DNA of 40,017 nucleotides from Labrenzia sp. DG1229 (GTDB lineage Bacteria; Pseudomonadota; Alphaproteobacteria; Rhizobiales; Stappiaceae). Below, piece by piece: positions 8,053-17,197 of the stretch; position 1 is the first letter of the stretch; each line of letters begins with the position of its first letter. The translations under genes and the position numbers were made by a program. The stretch is from the NCBI RefSeq assembly GCF_000521215.1, contig NZ_KI928921.1, positions 347,275-387,291 of the forward strand, read 5' to 3'. The notes below the pieces were generated by a model, which ran no database searches, was not told the origin of the DNA, and saw only the letters and a list, made by a program, of their open reading frames with translations.

Positions 8053-8101
8053 GGCCGTCCTGCCGGACAGAAGGTAAAACCCGCGCCCTGATCTAGAGAG
8101 A

Positions 8102-10126
8102 TCATTCCGCGGCCCCGCGATGTTTTTCGGTCCAGTCGAGGCAGGAACGCAACAGGCGCAGGTACAGTTTTGGCGGGTAGTAATCGTGGGTCGACTTCGG
8201 ATATCCGACCAGATGTGCAACCGCACCCGTGCGCTTCAACGCACGATAAAACTCTTCCAGTTGCGTAAACGGAACATTGTCGTCCAGAAGTCCGCCTTGA
8301 ATGAGCACAGGGGTCTGCACATTCTTCACATGGAAGATTGGTGAGCGATCCAGAAACATCTGCAGATTGTCGATGAAACTGCCGCCCAGGTACCAGCTTG
8401 TCTGAAAATACCCGTTGGTGCCCTCCAGACTGATGTAGTCCGTTTCTCCGGCAACCGGGCAGGCTGACCTGAACCGGTCGGTCTGGGTGATGATCCAGCT
8501 GGTCAGCGTGCCACCATTGCTCTGGCCGATGACAATCAGCTGCTCGGGGTCCGCCAGTCCCTGGGCGATGACATGGTTTACGCCCGTCATGATGTCGTGG
8601 AAGTCCGGACCGCCGAAATTGCCGATCAGGTCTTCCCGGAAGCTCCGGCCATATCCGAGTGTACCGCGATAATTGATGCGCAGAACGAAATACCCTTTTT
8701 CCAGATACGCCGCCGTCGCAAAGAATTTCATCAGCGGCAGGTATTCGTTGAAGTCGACGCCATTCGGGCCGCCGTGTATCTGGACGACCAATGGGTACGT
8801 CTCACCTTCCCGGTAGTCCTCCGGATAGCTCAGAAGTCCCTCGACGGGTGTGGTGTCGAGTGACGTCCACTCAATCAGCTCGGTCCTGAGTGCGCCGATC
8901 CCATCGAACTCGCTGTTCACCTGCGTGACTCTTGAAGGATCGAACTGAGCGACATCGGTGACATACGCCTCCGGGGGCTTTGCATGAGTCTGCCCGATGA
9001 AGGCGAGTTTCTGTCCGTCTGAGCTAACGTCGACAAAAGATGACGTCAGATAGGTATTGAGGCCTGGCACATCCAGATCTCGTGGAGATCCGAACACTTT
9101 CGAGTACGGTGATCCGTCGATGGGCATCTCGTAGAATGAATAGCTGACACGGTCATTCTCTATGTAATAGAGACTCTTGGAATCGGTCGACCACTCCCAG
9201 GGAAACGGCAGCCGGTTCTTGCTGTCGGGGAGATTGATGATATCGCCTCCATCGACCGGAAAGAGTTTGATATCCCAAAGGAAAGACCATTTGAAAGCGC
9301 CTGGTGCGTTTATGAATGCAATCCATTTGCCGTCCGGCGAGAATTTTGGAAAGTATTTCCAGTGTTCATTCCCTGCATCGATACGACTGAAGTCCCCGGT
9401 TTCGACATCGGTAACTGAGAGCTGCGCCCGCGTCCAATAGTCGAGACCGGGCCGTTCCTGATGCGCAAAAACAATCCGGCGGCTGTCCGGTGCCCAGTCA
9501 TACGACCAATTGCCGCCCCATTCGCTAACGGAGAAGTCTGCGTCCCGCGTCAGGTTGATGACGTTTCCGTCCGGTTTGACATCCTTCAGTTTTTGCAGCC
9601 AAAGGTGATTTTTTACGAAGACATCTGAATCTTTCACATCCGGCGGAACCAAATCCGGATCTGCCATGACAAACGCAATGGAATTGCCGTCCGGCGCCCA
9701 TTTGAAACTCGAAATATCCCGCGAAACACGGGTTATCTGCAGGCCGTCGCCTCCAGCGGCATCGACAACCCAAATATTGTTTATCCCCGTTTCGGTGGAC
9801 AGATAGGCAACGAAGCGTCCGTCCGGTGACCACTGCGGCGCGGATTTTTCCGCAGACCGCTCCAGCAGCGTTCGCACATTGCCACCATCGGTGTCGGATA
9901 CAAAGAATTCGACCGGATATTCGTCCTTGCCCAGATCGACACTGTTCACACCGTAAAGCAGCTTTGAATCGTCGGGAGAAAACGAGAGGTCTGAAAGACG
10001 CTTTACGTCGAGGCTGGTTTCGGGGCTCCAGGAGCCTTGTGCGAAGGATTCTCGTGCCGGCAACGCAAGACAAAGCGTGACACACAAAAGGATGGATTTC
10101 TGCGAAACAATGCCCCTCATGGACAT
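8102..10126 (-). CDS. secreted S9-family (prolyl oligopeptidase/acylaminoacyl-peptidase type) serine peptidase
   Basis: A 674-aa exported peptidase. The N terminus is a signal peptide (hydrophobic SILLCVTLCLALPA, likely cleavage after ESFA near residue 29). Residues about 35-400 carry repeated TolB/WD40-like motifs (SPDDSKLLYG, SPDGRFVAYL, APDSRRIVFA, SPDGKWIAFI) that build the beta propeller gating S9 enzymes. The C-terminal alpha/beta hydrolase domain has the nucleophile S536 in GQSNGGT, the acid D615 in GLLDDNVPF, and H647 in STHDYYPP. AGGAG seven bases upstream of the ATG at 10126 supports the start. It should act in the periplasm on short peptides. No obvious operon partner: 206 bases separate it from the AsmA-like gene upstream. 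Confidence 0.93.
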   Translation of the reverse strand: MSMRGIVSQKSILLCVTLCLALPARESFAQGSWSPETSLDVKRLSDLSFSPDDSKLLYGVNSVDLGKDEYPVEFFVSDTDGGNVRTLLERSAEKSAPQWSPDGRFVAYLSTETGINNIWVVDAAGGDGLQITRVSRDISSFKWAPDGNSIAFVMADPDLVPPDVKDSDVFVKNHLWLQKLKDVKPDGNVINLTRDADFSVSEWGGNWSYDWAPDSRRIVFAHQERPGLDYWTRAQLSVTDVETGDFSRIDAGNEHWKYFPKFSPDGKWIAFINAPGAFKWSFLWDIKLFPVDGGDIINLPDSKNRLPFPWEWSTDSKSLYYIENDRVSYSFYEMPIDGSPYSKVFGSPRDLDVPGLNTYLTSSFVDVSSDGQKLAFIGQTHAKPPEAYVTDVAQFDPSRVTQVNSEFDGIGALRTELIEWTSLDTTPVEGLLSYPEDYREGETYPLVVQIHGGPNGVDFNEYLPLMKFFATAAYLEKGYFVLRINYRGTLGYGRSFREDLIGNFGGPDFHDIMTGVNHVIAQGLADPEQLIVIGQSNGGTLTSWIITQTDRFRSACPVAGETDYISLEGTNGYFQTSWYLGGSFIDNLQMFLDRSPIFHVKNVQTPVLIQGGLLDDNVPFTQLEEFYRALKRTGAVAHLVGYPKSTHDYYPPKLYLRLLRSCLDWTEKHRGAAE

Positions 10127-10332
10127 GACGATACTCCTATCAACAACGAAAGGTGGTGTCTTTGTCCAACACTATACCGCAAATGCTATTGTTGATTTTC
10201 ACAAGGTCGGGATTTGCGGCCTGCCTGTTCAGGCACCGCAGAAACAAGACTTGCCGACCGACCTCGCAGGACGATGGCACCCCTCATCCTGTCTGACGGT
10301 TCACCTTGCCCGACACGGCAGGACGCGCGGTG

Positions 10333-13221
10333 TCAGTTGTTGTCTTCTTTCTTTTTCTTGCCCAGAACGCTTCCAAGCAATCCGGGAGGAAGGCCGAAGC
10401 CCTCTTCAACGGCTTTCAGCACTTCTTCGTCATCGACATCACCGTCGATCACCTTCTGGACATCGATCTGGGTCCGCCCACCGGTCGCACGCTGAATAAC
10501 CTCGTTAGCCGTATCAACCAGCTCCTGCGGAGCGTCCTTGTTTCCCTGGAGTATCGAGATCAGCTCGCCACCCGTTTCCTGAAGCTGCTTGTAGGCCGCC
10601 TCCGGGTTTTGCAGAATACCGGCAATATCGGGATAGATCCGGGGGTCATTCCAGGAACCTTCGATGACGATCGGAACACCGAGACCCGCCATTTTCTTGT
10701 CCTCGCCCTTACGGCGCGGCATCGGCGGTTGCCCTTCCAGGGTCGGAACGATATTTGGCTCCACGCGCCAGCTGAGGCTTTGCTGCGGCAAGTCCGTCGT
10801 TCCCTTGCCATTCATGCGCAACAACGGCCCGACCATGGCAAGATCTTCGGTCTTGGCGACCCCGTTGGCAATTTGAAACGAAGCCCCGAGGGTACTGAAG
10901 TCGGTCTTTGCCGACGGATTTTCCTGCCAGCCGAGCAAGGTTTCGACGGAAAGACCCCGCACCATCTTCGGAATATTGATACCCCGGATTGCCCCGTCCA
11001 CGAATTCATAGTCGGCCGAGCCATTCAGGCCCTGGACCAGCGCTTGCTGCGATCCACCGCGGGAAGTCACATCGAGATTGATCGAGGTGCTGCCTTCAAT
11101 CCACTCAAATTCGGCTGCGTCGCGCAGCAAGGGATAGGCATTGAGTCCACTCAGCGAAAACTGCGCGGCAACTTCTGGTGTTTCCGAAGCTCCGTTCAAC
11201 GTGACAGTTCCCTTGCCCGCGCCTTCGTAAAGAGCCAGCTTTTCCAGGTTCGCAGTCAGAACCCCGTTTTGAATGGTCGTAGAGAGGGCGCTCTCGTCGA
11301 TCTTGATCTTGTTCCAGCGGATCTCGCGCGTCGTGACCTTGAAATCCGCATCGACGGACCGAAGACCCTTGAAGTCGATCGGATCCGTATTCCAGCCGGA
11401 CGCCGGCTTTTTGCGTTCGTTTCCGCCACTCGCATTGCCTGAAGATCCGGCCCCGGCAGAGCCACCGCCGTTTCCTGAGCTGGAGCCGTCACTCAGGTAC
11501 GGATCCAGTACCAGCTCGCGCAGCGCCAGTCGTGCCGTCACCTTCGGCTTGGCGCCAAGTTCGATCCTCCCGTTGGCTTCACCGCTTGTCTCATCAAGTG
11601 TAAAGCGGGTTTCTTCGAACGAAACCGCACCGGGTTGCATGCCGAAAATCCCGGAGGCCTTGAAGGTTTTCAGCCCGCCCCCCGAACCAAGCGGCTGACC
11701 AAGCCAGCCCATCAAACCACGCAGATCGGCCGTATCCACATTGACCGCGCCGTCGACATTACCTGTCATCGCGACCTGTCCGGCAAAGCCCGCACTTACT
11801 CTGTTGCCTTTCAGGGAAACGGATACAGGTGCTGAATTTCCGCCAAGCAACTTTGCGGTATCGGCCTCGCCTGTCAGGCTGAATGCTTCACCACGCCATG
11901 AAAGCGCGCCCGAAAGGGAAATCGGTTTTTCAAGGCCCTGAAGATCCACGTCCAGGGCAAGGTCGGTCAGTCGGTCCGCCTCCGGGTCACCGACGGTGGA
12001 GGACAGACCGAGGCCACCAATTTCTCCCTCTGAAATCGAAATCGACCCGTTCATGTCGAGACCGGCAATCAATTCCGCGCCTGTCAAGCCGACGGTATCG
12101 AAGGCCATATCGGCGCTCAGCTTTCCGCTTGCCGGCAAGTCCTGGCCTGCCAGAAGAAGAAGGTCCTTGATCGAACCATCCTTCAGCACCATACGGCCGG
12201 ACACTTCCGGCACGAGACCTGCGAGATCCGCATCTGCCGCACCACCGAGCGAAAGCTGGCCGAGCACAAGATGAAGATCGGCAACGGAAATCGACGCTTC
12301 CGAGCCCGAAATCCTGGCATCGAATGAATAGGCCCCCGGGTCCGCCTCCAGATCCTGACCCGCGAGCGCTGCCAACGACTTCAAAGATGGTCCCGCTGCA
12401 TTCAAGGTCAGTTCCGCGCGCGTTGGCTGGAGCCCTGTTTCACCCGACATTGTGATGGAATTTTCACCGGTTGAAATCGTTAGGTTGACCGGCACCTGAT
12501 CGCCGGATGTCAGCCCCAGAGGATTATCCAGTCCACCGGCGACATTGAACGGTATGTCCTGAAGCACGAAACTGGAAGTCAGATCAACTTCGCCGCCGAG
12601 ATCCGGAGCAGTGAGTGCAAGATCCAGATTGCTGATCCGGACCGGCTCACTTGTTGACGGATCCTTGTAGGTAAGCATACCACCGATGATCGTAAGGCTG
12701 TCGACGCCAATGCTTTTCAGGTAGCTTCCGGATGCGGTCGCGGGCTCCGATTGGGGCGCTTGCGTTGCCGTGGTCTGATCAGCCTGAGCGGTTTGTCCGG
12801 ATTGGGCGGCAGGGTCTTCGCCAAGACCGAGATTCCGGCGCGGCTCCCAGCTGCTCGATCCGTTTTGACCCACTTCAAGATAGATGTCCGGCTTGTCCAG
12901 GGTAATGCCGGTCACCTGGATGTTGCCCGTTATCAACCCACCCCAGGCGAGACCGAACTCCACTCGTTCCGCCTTGGCGAATTCAATACCGTCGGCACCG
13001 GCTTCTCCCGCAACGCCGATGTCCTGTGCATCAAGAGCAAACCCGGGAAACAGGGAAAGCGACACGGGACCGTCAAGCCGGACGCGCCAGCCAAGCCGCT
13101 TGTCGACCTGTTCAACCACCTGACGTTTGATTTCATCCTTGGGCAGGAACAGCGGAACGACCAGCACGATCGTCACCAGCAAGATCACCAGACTGCCCAA
13201 CCCGATCAAAAGCCGTCGCAT
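10333..13221 (-). CDS. AsmA-family envelope protein
   Basis: A 962-aa protein with one N-terminal membrane anchor (LLIGLGSLVILLVTIVLVVPLFL), the remainder periplasmic. The segment after the anchor (VVEQVDKRLGWRVRLDGPVSLSLFPGFALDAQDIGV) is the typical AsmA N-terminal pattern, followed by long stretches of beta-rich repeats. A Gly/Ser-rich linker lies near residue 600, and the C-terminal part (LNGSADYEFVDGAIRGINIPKMVRGL) matches the AsmA C-terminal domain. Family members form bridge-like lipid-transfer structures between inner and outer membranes or affect outer-membrane assembly. The open frame runs 24 codons further upstream, but the ATG at 13221 has AAGGAGA upstream and places the anchor at the very N terminus. 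Confidence 0.9.
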   Translation of the reverse strand: MRRLLIGLGSLVILLVTIVLVVPLFLPKDEIKRQVVEQVDKRLGWRVRLDGPVSLSLFPGFALDAQDIGVAGEAGADGIEFAKAERVEFGLAWGGLITGNIQVTGITLDKPDIYLEVGQNGSSSWEPRRNLGLGEDPAAQSGQTAQADQTTATQAPQSEPATASGSYLKSIGVDSLTIIGGMLTYKDPSTSEPVRISNLDLALTAPDLGGEVDLTSSFVLQDIPFNVAGGLDNPLGLTSGDQVPVNLTISTGENSITMSGETGLQPTRAELTLNAAGPSLKSLAALAGQDLEADPGAYSFDARISGSEASISVADLHLVLGQLSLGGAADADLAGLVPEVSGRMVLKDGSIKDLLLLAGQDLPASGKLSADMAFDTVGLTGAELIAGLDMNGSISISEGEIGGLGLSSTVGDPEADRLTDLALDVDLQGLEKPISLSGALSWRGEAFSLTGEADTAKLLGGNSAPVSVSLKGNRVSAGFAGQVAMTGNVDGAVNVDTADLRGLMGWLGQPLGSGGGLKTFKASGIFGMQPGAVSFEETRFTLDETSGEANGRIELGAKPKVTARLALRELVLDPYLSDGSSSGNGGGSAGAGSSGNASGGNERKKPASGWNTDPIDFKGLRSVDADFKVTTREIRWNKIKIDESALSTTIQNGVLTANLEKLALYEGAGKGTVTLNGASETPEVAAQFSLSGLNAYPLLRDAAEFEWIEGSTSINLDVTSRGGSQQALVQGLNGSADYEFVDGAIRGINIPKMVRGLSVETLLGWQENPSAKTDFSTLGASFQIANGVAKTEDLAMVGPLLRMNGKGTTDLPQQSLSWRVEPNIVPTLEGQPPMPRRKGEDKKMAGLGVPIVIEGSWNDPRIYPDIAGILQNPEAAYKQLQETGGELISILQGNKDAPQELVDTANEVIQRATGGRTQIDVQKVIDGDVDDEEVLKAVEEGFGLPPGLLGSVLGKKKKEDNN

Positions 13222-13363
13222 ATTTGAGCGTCTCCTTTCGCGAATCGGCCCTAATGTAGACCAAACGCACCTTCGTCCACACCCACACTGCACTGTGAAT
13301 TTGACAAAAACAGGAAACGATACGAATTCGCAACCGCTGAGCGCAGAGCTTCCTCGGAATTCG

Positions 13364-14527
13364 TCACGCCTGGGAAAAGGCTACCATGTGATTGTCCCAC
13401 GAAAAGCCTGGAGGCCGAGCGAGAATCTCTGCTGGAACGTCCGGTTCGTTGACGAAAGACAAACCGCCATTCCCGTCAGAAATCAGAAAACTGCCCTGAT
13501 CGATGGGCGCGACACCACAGCCATCGGGGATCACCTGCGCGCCAAGGAAACCGCCTGTTCCGGCATCCCAGAAAAGAGTTCGGCCACCGCGCGGTGCGGA
13601 TGTGGCAATGACATCTCCGGAAATGCTGGCGGTTACGGACCCGATATAATTATTGAGTTTGCCCGCGAATGACGCAGGCATTTCTGTCATATAAGGCGCT
13701 TCGTCCGGTGCGAAAACGGCAACGAGCGGCGGAACATCCGATGCTGGTCCTTCATATTGACCACCGACCCAGGCCCGCCCCTTTCCATCCAGGGCCATGT
13801 GCCGCAATGACAACTGATGCAGGGAGTTGTCCAGTTCATGTTGCCTTGCCAGATCGCCCGTTTGTGCATCAACAAAGGCGATCGAAGGCGCCATGGCGGC
13901 AAGATTGAGCTTTTCTCGACCCTTGTCCGGGTGCGTTTCAATACCGCCATTTGCAATCACGAGTGTCCGCCCGTCGGACGTAAGCGCGAGATCGTGCGGT
14001 CCAAGACCATAAGAACTGAATTCACCGATCCGTTTAGGCAGTTGGCCACTCACATCGTAGACGCCCACAACCCCGCGGGCGGCTCCAAAATCATTCTCCA
14101 CCGCATAAAGCAGACGGCCATCGGCCGAAAAACAGCCATGACCATAAAAATGCCTGCCGGGTTCGGACACAATCACGGACGGTTCGAAATCCTGAAAAGG
14201 CTGCACAAATAGAGCGAAAGTCCCGGGACGCCGCGCGAAGGCAACAAAACGCTGCCCGTCCGGAGAAACGGCAATTCCGTGTCCACGCCCGGGGAGTGTT
14301 ATTCTGGCAAGGATCTGTCCGTAGTCGTCCAGCAGCCCAACGCCGAAGTCACCATTGGAGTTCCTGTAGGCGCTGGCAAACAGAACGGCGTCTTCGCCGT
14401 CCTTCCGCTCCAGCAGGCTTTCAGCCAATGGCGACCGCGAAAAGGCAGGCAACGTTGCGATACCGCCCAGCGCCGTCAAAAACCCGCGGCGCGAAAACGT
14501 GTGTGGTTCAGTCGCCGTCAAGGGCAT
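13364..14527 (-). CDS. DUF1513 beta-propeller protein, Tat-exported
   Basis: A 387-aa protein. The N terminus carries a twin-arginine signal (SRRGFLTALGG) followed by a hydrophobic stretch, so it is folded before export. The remainder has WD40/YVTN-like motifs (SPDGQRFVAFA, SADGRLLYAVEN, TSDGRTLVIANGG), the pattern of DUF1513. This family is regularly found beside imelysin and di-haem DUF1111 genes, as here; its biochemical role is unknown. The ATG at 14527 has GGAGGG four bases upstream and overlaps the end of the preceding imelysin gene by 20 bases; the TTG at 14542 is less likely. It is the last gene of the four-gene operon. Confidence 0.88.
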   Translation of the reverse strand: MPLTATEPHTFSRRGFLTALGGIATLPAFSRSPLAESLLERKDGEDAVLFASAYRNSNGDFGVGLLDDYGQILARITLPGRGHGIAVSPDGQRFVAFARRPGTFALFVQPFQDFEPSVIVSEPGRHFYGHGCFSADGRLLYAVENDFGAARGVVGVYDVSGQLPKRIGEFSSYGLGPHDLALTSDGRTLVIANGGIETHPDKGREKLNLAAMAPSIAFVDAQTGDLARQHELDNSLHQLSLRHMALDGKGRAWVGGQYEGPASDVPPLVAVFAPDEAPYMTEMPASFAGKLNNYIGSVTASISGDVIATSAPRGGRTLFWDAGTGGFLGAQVIPDGCGVAPIDQGSFLISDGNGGLSFVNEPDVPAEILARPPGFSWDNHMVAFSQA

Positions 14528-15581
14528 TGAACCCTCCGGCAAGTCCTAGGCCACCAGCAACACCCTGGGTCATCAGTTCCCGGATCGAGGAAAGTGTGAT
14601 CAACAGGGCAGCAACCTGATTGTAACCGCCGTTCTCGCCGAATGTCTTGCGCACGGGCGGATTAAGTGCATCCAGGTAATTCCTGGCATTCTTGAATTCA
14701 AAACCGAGCGTATCCAGTGTCCACTGATCGTCGGATGACATCAGTGGTTTCAGATCCATGCTGGAAAGCGCATCGTTTATACCGGCAAGCTCGCCGGTAA
14801 GGTAGACAACCGCGTTGCCCGAGCGTGAAAAAGGAAACCGGTTCGGTTTTGTTTTGTCCTTCGACTTTCCCATCGCCGGTAAAATATCCTGATCCTTGGT
14901 AATCGTGATACCGGTTGCCAGCGAATTGAAAACGTCTTCGATGGCTTCCTTCGAAGTACGATAACGGTCATTGTCCGGCCCGGCCGATAGAAGAAGTTTG
15001 CTGTAACCGTGCGGATCGGCCCAATCGGCCGAGGTGTCGCGCGCGATCTTGGATACGTTCTGCGCAATGGCGAGAGCGTATCCGCACGTGTAATCCTTGA
15101 TGTCACTGTTGTTTCCGAGGACGATTTTCGCGTCCTTGTCGAAGGCAATCAGCTCCAATGCAGTCAGGCTCTGAACAGCAACGCTTTTTTTGCCAAGGCT
15201 CACAGGTGACAAAACGCTGTTATCCGCCGCCGCATAGAGTTTTCTGATCTGCTTTTGCGCCCTGCCACGCGGGTCAGGCCGGAAAGACAGGCGGCTCAGC
15301 CTGTCGTCTTCAAGAAGGGGACCGAACCTCAGGAACTGAATGCGCGAAAAATCACGTATGGTTTTTGAAAAGGCGGTTTGAAAACCGAGGACGCTTGCCT
15401 CGGTTGTCTCGGTGCAGATGGCTGATACGGCCGTGGGCAGTATTCCTGCACTTTCAGCAAAGTCGGCTGTCGCCGGTCGAAAATAGCCCGCGATGATACT
15501 TTCAAGCGGTGCATTGAAATCCGCTGCTTGCGATGGAACCGCAAGAAAGATCGCAGCAATTCCCAGGATCAGGTTTTTCAT
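14508..15581 (-). CDS. imelysin-family (M75-like) periplasmic protein, degenerate metal motif
   Basis: A 357-aa exported protein with signal peptide (LILGIAAIFLAVPSQA, cleavage near residue 19). The body matches the second imelysin type found in these clusters (FGPLLEDDRLSRLSFRPDPRG; VQSLTALELIAF). Where classical imelysins have Gly-x-His-x-x-Glu, this one reads S138-L-T140-A-L-E143, so the His is missing and peptidase activity or the same metal site is doubtful. The ATG at 15581 overlaps the stop of the DUF1111 gene (TGATG), and its own end overlaps DUF1513, so the three are tightly coupled. A role in periplasmic iron handling is inferred from the cluster. Confidence 0.88.
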   Translation of the reverse strand: MKNLILGIAAIFLAVPSQAADFNAPLESIIAGYFRPATADFAESAGILPTAVSAICTETTEASVLGFQTAFSKTIRDFSRIQFLRFGPLLEDDRLSRLSFRPDPRGRAQKQIRKLYAAADNSVLSPVSLGKKSVAVQSLTALELIAFDKDAKIVLGNNSDIKDYTCGYALAIAQNVSKIARDTSADWADPHGYSKLLLSAGPDNDRYRTSKEAIEDVFNSLATGITITKDQDILPAMGKSKDKTKPNRFPFSRSGNAVVYLTGELAGINDALSSMDLKPLMSSDDQWTLDTLGFEFKNARNYLDALNPPVRKTFGENGGYNQVAALLITLSSIRELMTQGVAGGLGLAGGFNALDGD

Positions 15582-17119
15582 CAAAGAGACTCCAAGAAAC
15601 GGATCAGCGCCTGTCGATCTTCCGGTGGCATCGCAACAACAGTATCACGTGCCGCCTGTGCTTCACCGCCATGCCACAAGACGGCTTCCAGGAGATTGCG
15701 TGCCCGTCCGTCGTGCAGGAACCTTGTATGGTTGTTTACTGTCTCGGTCAGTCCGACACCCCAGAGCGGCGGTGTCCGCCATTCTCGTCCGTTTGCATCA
15801 CCTGCAGGTCGATTGTCAGCAAGACCCTCGCCCATATCATGTAGAAGAAGGTCCGTATATGGCCAGATCAGCTGGAACCGGTGCGCCGGGTTTGCGGCAT
15901 TTCTGCCTGTTACAAACTTTGGCTGATGACATTTGGCGCAACCCGTTTCGTAAAAGACCTGCTTGCCCTTCAGGACCAACGGATCGTCAACATCGCGCCG
16001 CATCGGCACCGCAAGGTTTTCTGAATAGAAGGTTACAAGATCCATGACGGGATCAGGTGCCTCGGAAACACCCAGCGTCTCCTGCTCGCCATTTGGCATG
16101 GCCCTGCATTCGGTTTGCAACTCCGTGCAATCGCCGTAGTTGTCGGGCCGGTCGGGCGTGCTGATGCCGATATCACCGGAAAATGCGCCTGCGGTCTGGG
16201 CCCGGATTGAAGGGTTCGATGCCTTCCAGCCGAACCGGCCGATGGTGAGTTCATCGGTTCCCGGATCACGCACACGGCTGATCCTGCCTGAAACGCCATC
16301 CCCATCTTGATCCTCCGGATCCGCGAGCCTCTCTATGTCGCCGGGGTGGATGGCTTGCAGAAGGCCAAGCCCGATCATCGGCGGTGCAACACGGGGAGAA
16401 ATCATGGTGTCGGGATGCAATTCACCAAATCCGAGATCGCGGATCTTGTAGACGGGTTTTTGAAGTATCGCCGTCTGACCGCCATTCATGGAAACTTCGA
16501 TGTCTTCCGTTCCGATATCGAACCGTCCTTCGCCTGGAAGACCCTGTACAGCAAAAGCCTGGAACTGACCGCCATAGACCGGTTCCGGCACGCGCTGGAT
16601 TTTCCGCGCCGCCAAGGCCAGTTGCTGTTCTTCGGTCTGGGGCGGGATTGAAAGACGCAGGAACAGCGAAACCGCGTCATCCCCCTGACGCGGCGGACGG
16701 CCCCGGCCGTCCTTCAGATGGCAACCTTGACAGGAGCGCGCATTGTAGAGCGGTCCAAGGCCGTCTGAGGCGCGTGTCGACGAGGGCGAAGAGGTCCAGA
16801 GCTTCTTGAAAAGCCCGTTTCCGACCTTGAAATCGTGCTGCTCTTCAAAGGTCAGATTGGCATTCGAGTGCGAAAATGCATCCCGATTTGGGCGGCGGGT
16901 AGAAGTACCGGCTCCGCCCTGCATCGGCTCGAAGGGTTCGGGCGCTTCAAAAGCGACAGGCGCCGAGAGCACGTTCGCAATCCTGGCCCTGTCTTTTTCC
17001 GACAGGTCGTCGCGGTGGGAAAACGGATCACCTGCAGCGACAGGAGTGACTGCAAGAAAAACACACAAAACACCGCTCTTGGCGGCGTTCGACCGGAGGG
17101 CCAGTCTCATAAATCGCAT
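15581..17119 (-). CDS. di-haem oxidoreductase, DUF1111 ('thiol oxidoreductase-like')
   Basis: A 512-aa periplasmic c-type cytochrome with signal peptide (LCVFLAVTPVAAG, cleavage near residue 29). Two covalent haem sites are visible: C130-x-x-C133-H134 (SCQGCH) and C394-x-x-C397-H398 (GCAKCH), in a layout related to di-haem cytochrome c peroxidases and MauG-like proteins. Family members are annotated as thiol oxidoreductases on weak evidence; the substrate is unknown. It is the second gene of the minus-strand operon, 78 bases after the first imelysin. A second ATG at 17110 is possible; the longer form is given. In this setting a role in oxidising iron or a protein partner in the periplasm is plausible but inferred. 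Confidence 0.92.
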   Translation of the reverse strand: MRFMRLALRSNAAKSGVLCVFLAVTPVAAGDPFSHRDDLSEKDRARIANVLSAPVAFEAPEPFEPMQGGAGTSTRRPNRDAFSHSNANLTFEEQHDFKVGNGLFKKLWTSSPSSTRASDGLGPLYNARSCQGCHLKDGRGRPPRQGDDAVSLFLRLSIPPQTEEQQLALAARKIQRVPEPVYGGQFQAFAVQGLPGEGRFDIGTEDIEVSMNGGQTAILQKPVYKIRDLGFGELHPDTMISPRVAPPMIGLGLLQAIHPGDIERLADPEDQDGDGVSGRISRVRDPGTDELTIGRFGWKASNPSIRAQTAGAFSGDIGISTPDRPDNYGDCTELQTECRAMPNGEQETLGVSEAPDPVMDLVTFYSENLAVPMRRDVDDPLVLKGKQVFYETGCAKCHQPKFVTGRNAANPAHRFQLIWPYTDLLLHDMGEGLADNRPAGDANGREWRTPPLWGVGLTETVNNHTRFLHDGRARNLLEAVLWHGGEAQAARDTVVAMPPEDRQALIRFLESL

Positions 17120-17197
17120 CCTGATTGTGACCTGCGTGCCCCAATTCGCAGATAGGAGAAGCGTCAGGCGGGTCGAGGGCCGCCTGACGAGATTTGC

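Noticed and set aside
10306..11442. 378-codon plus-strand frame opposite the AsmA-like gene
   Set aside because: Antisense shadow; the AsmA frame is long, has an anchor and a ribosome site.
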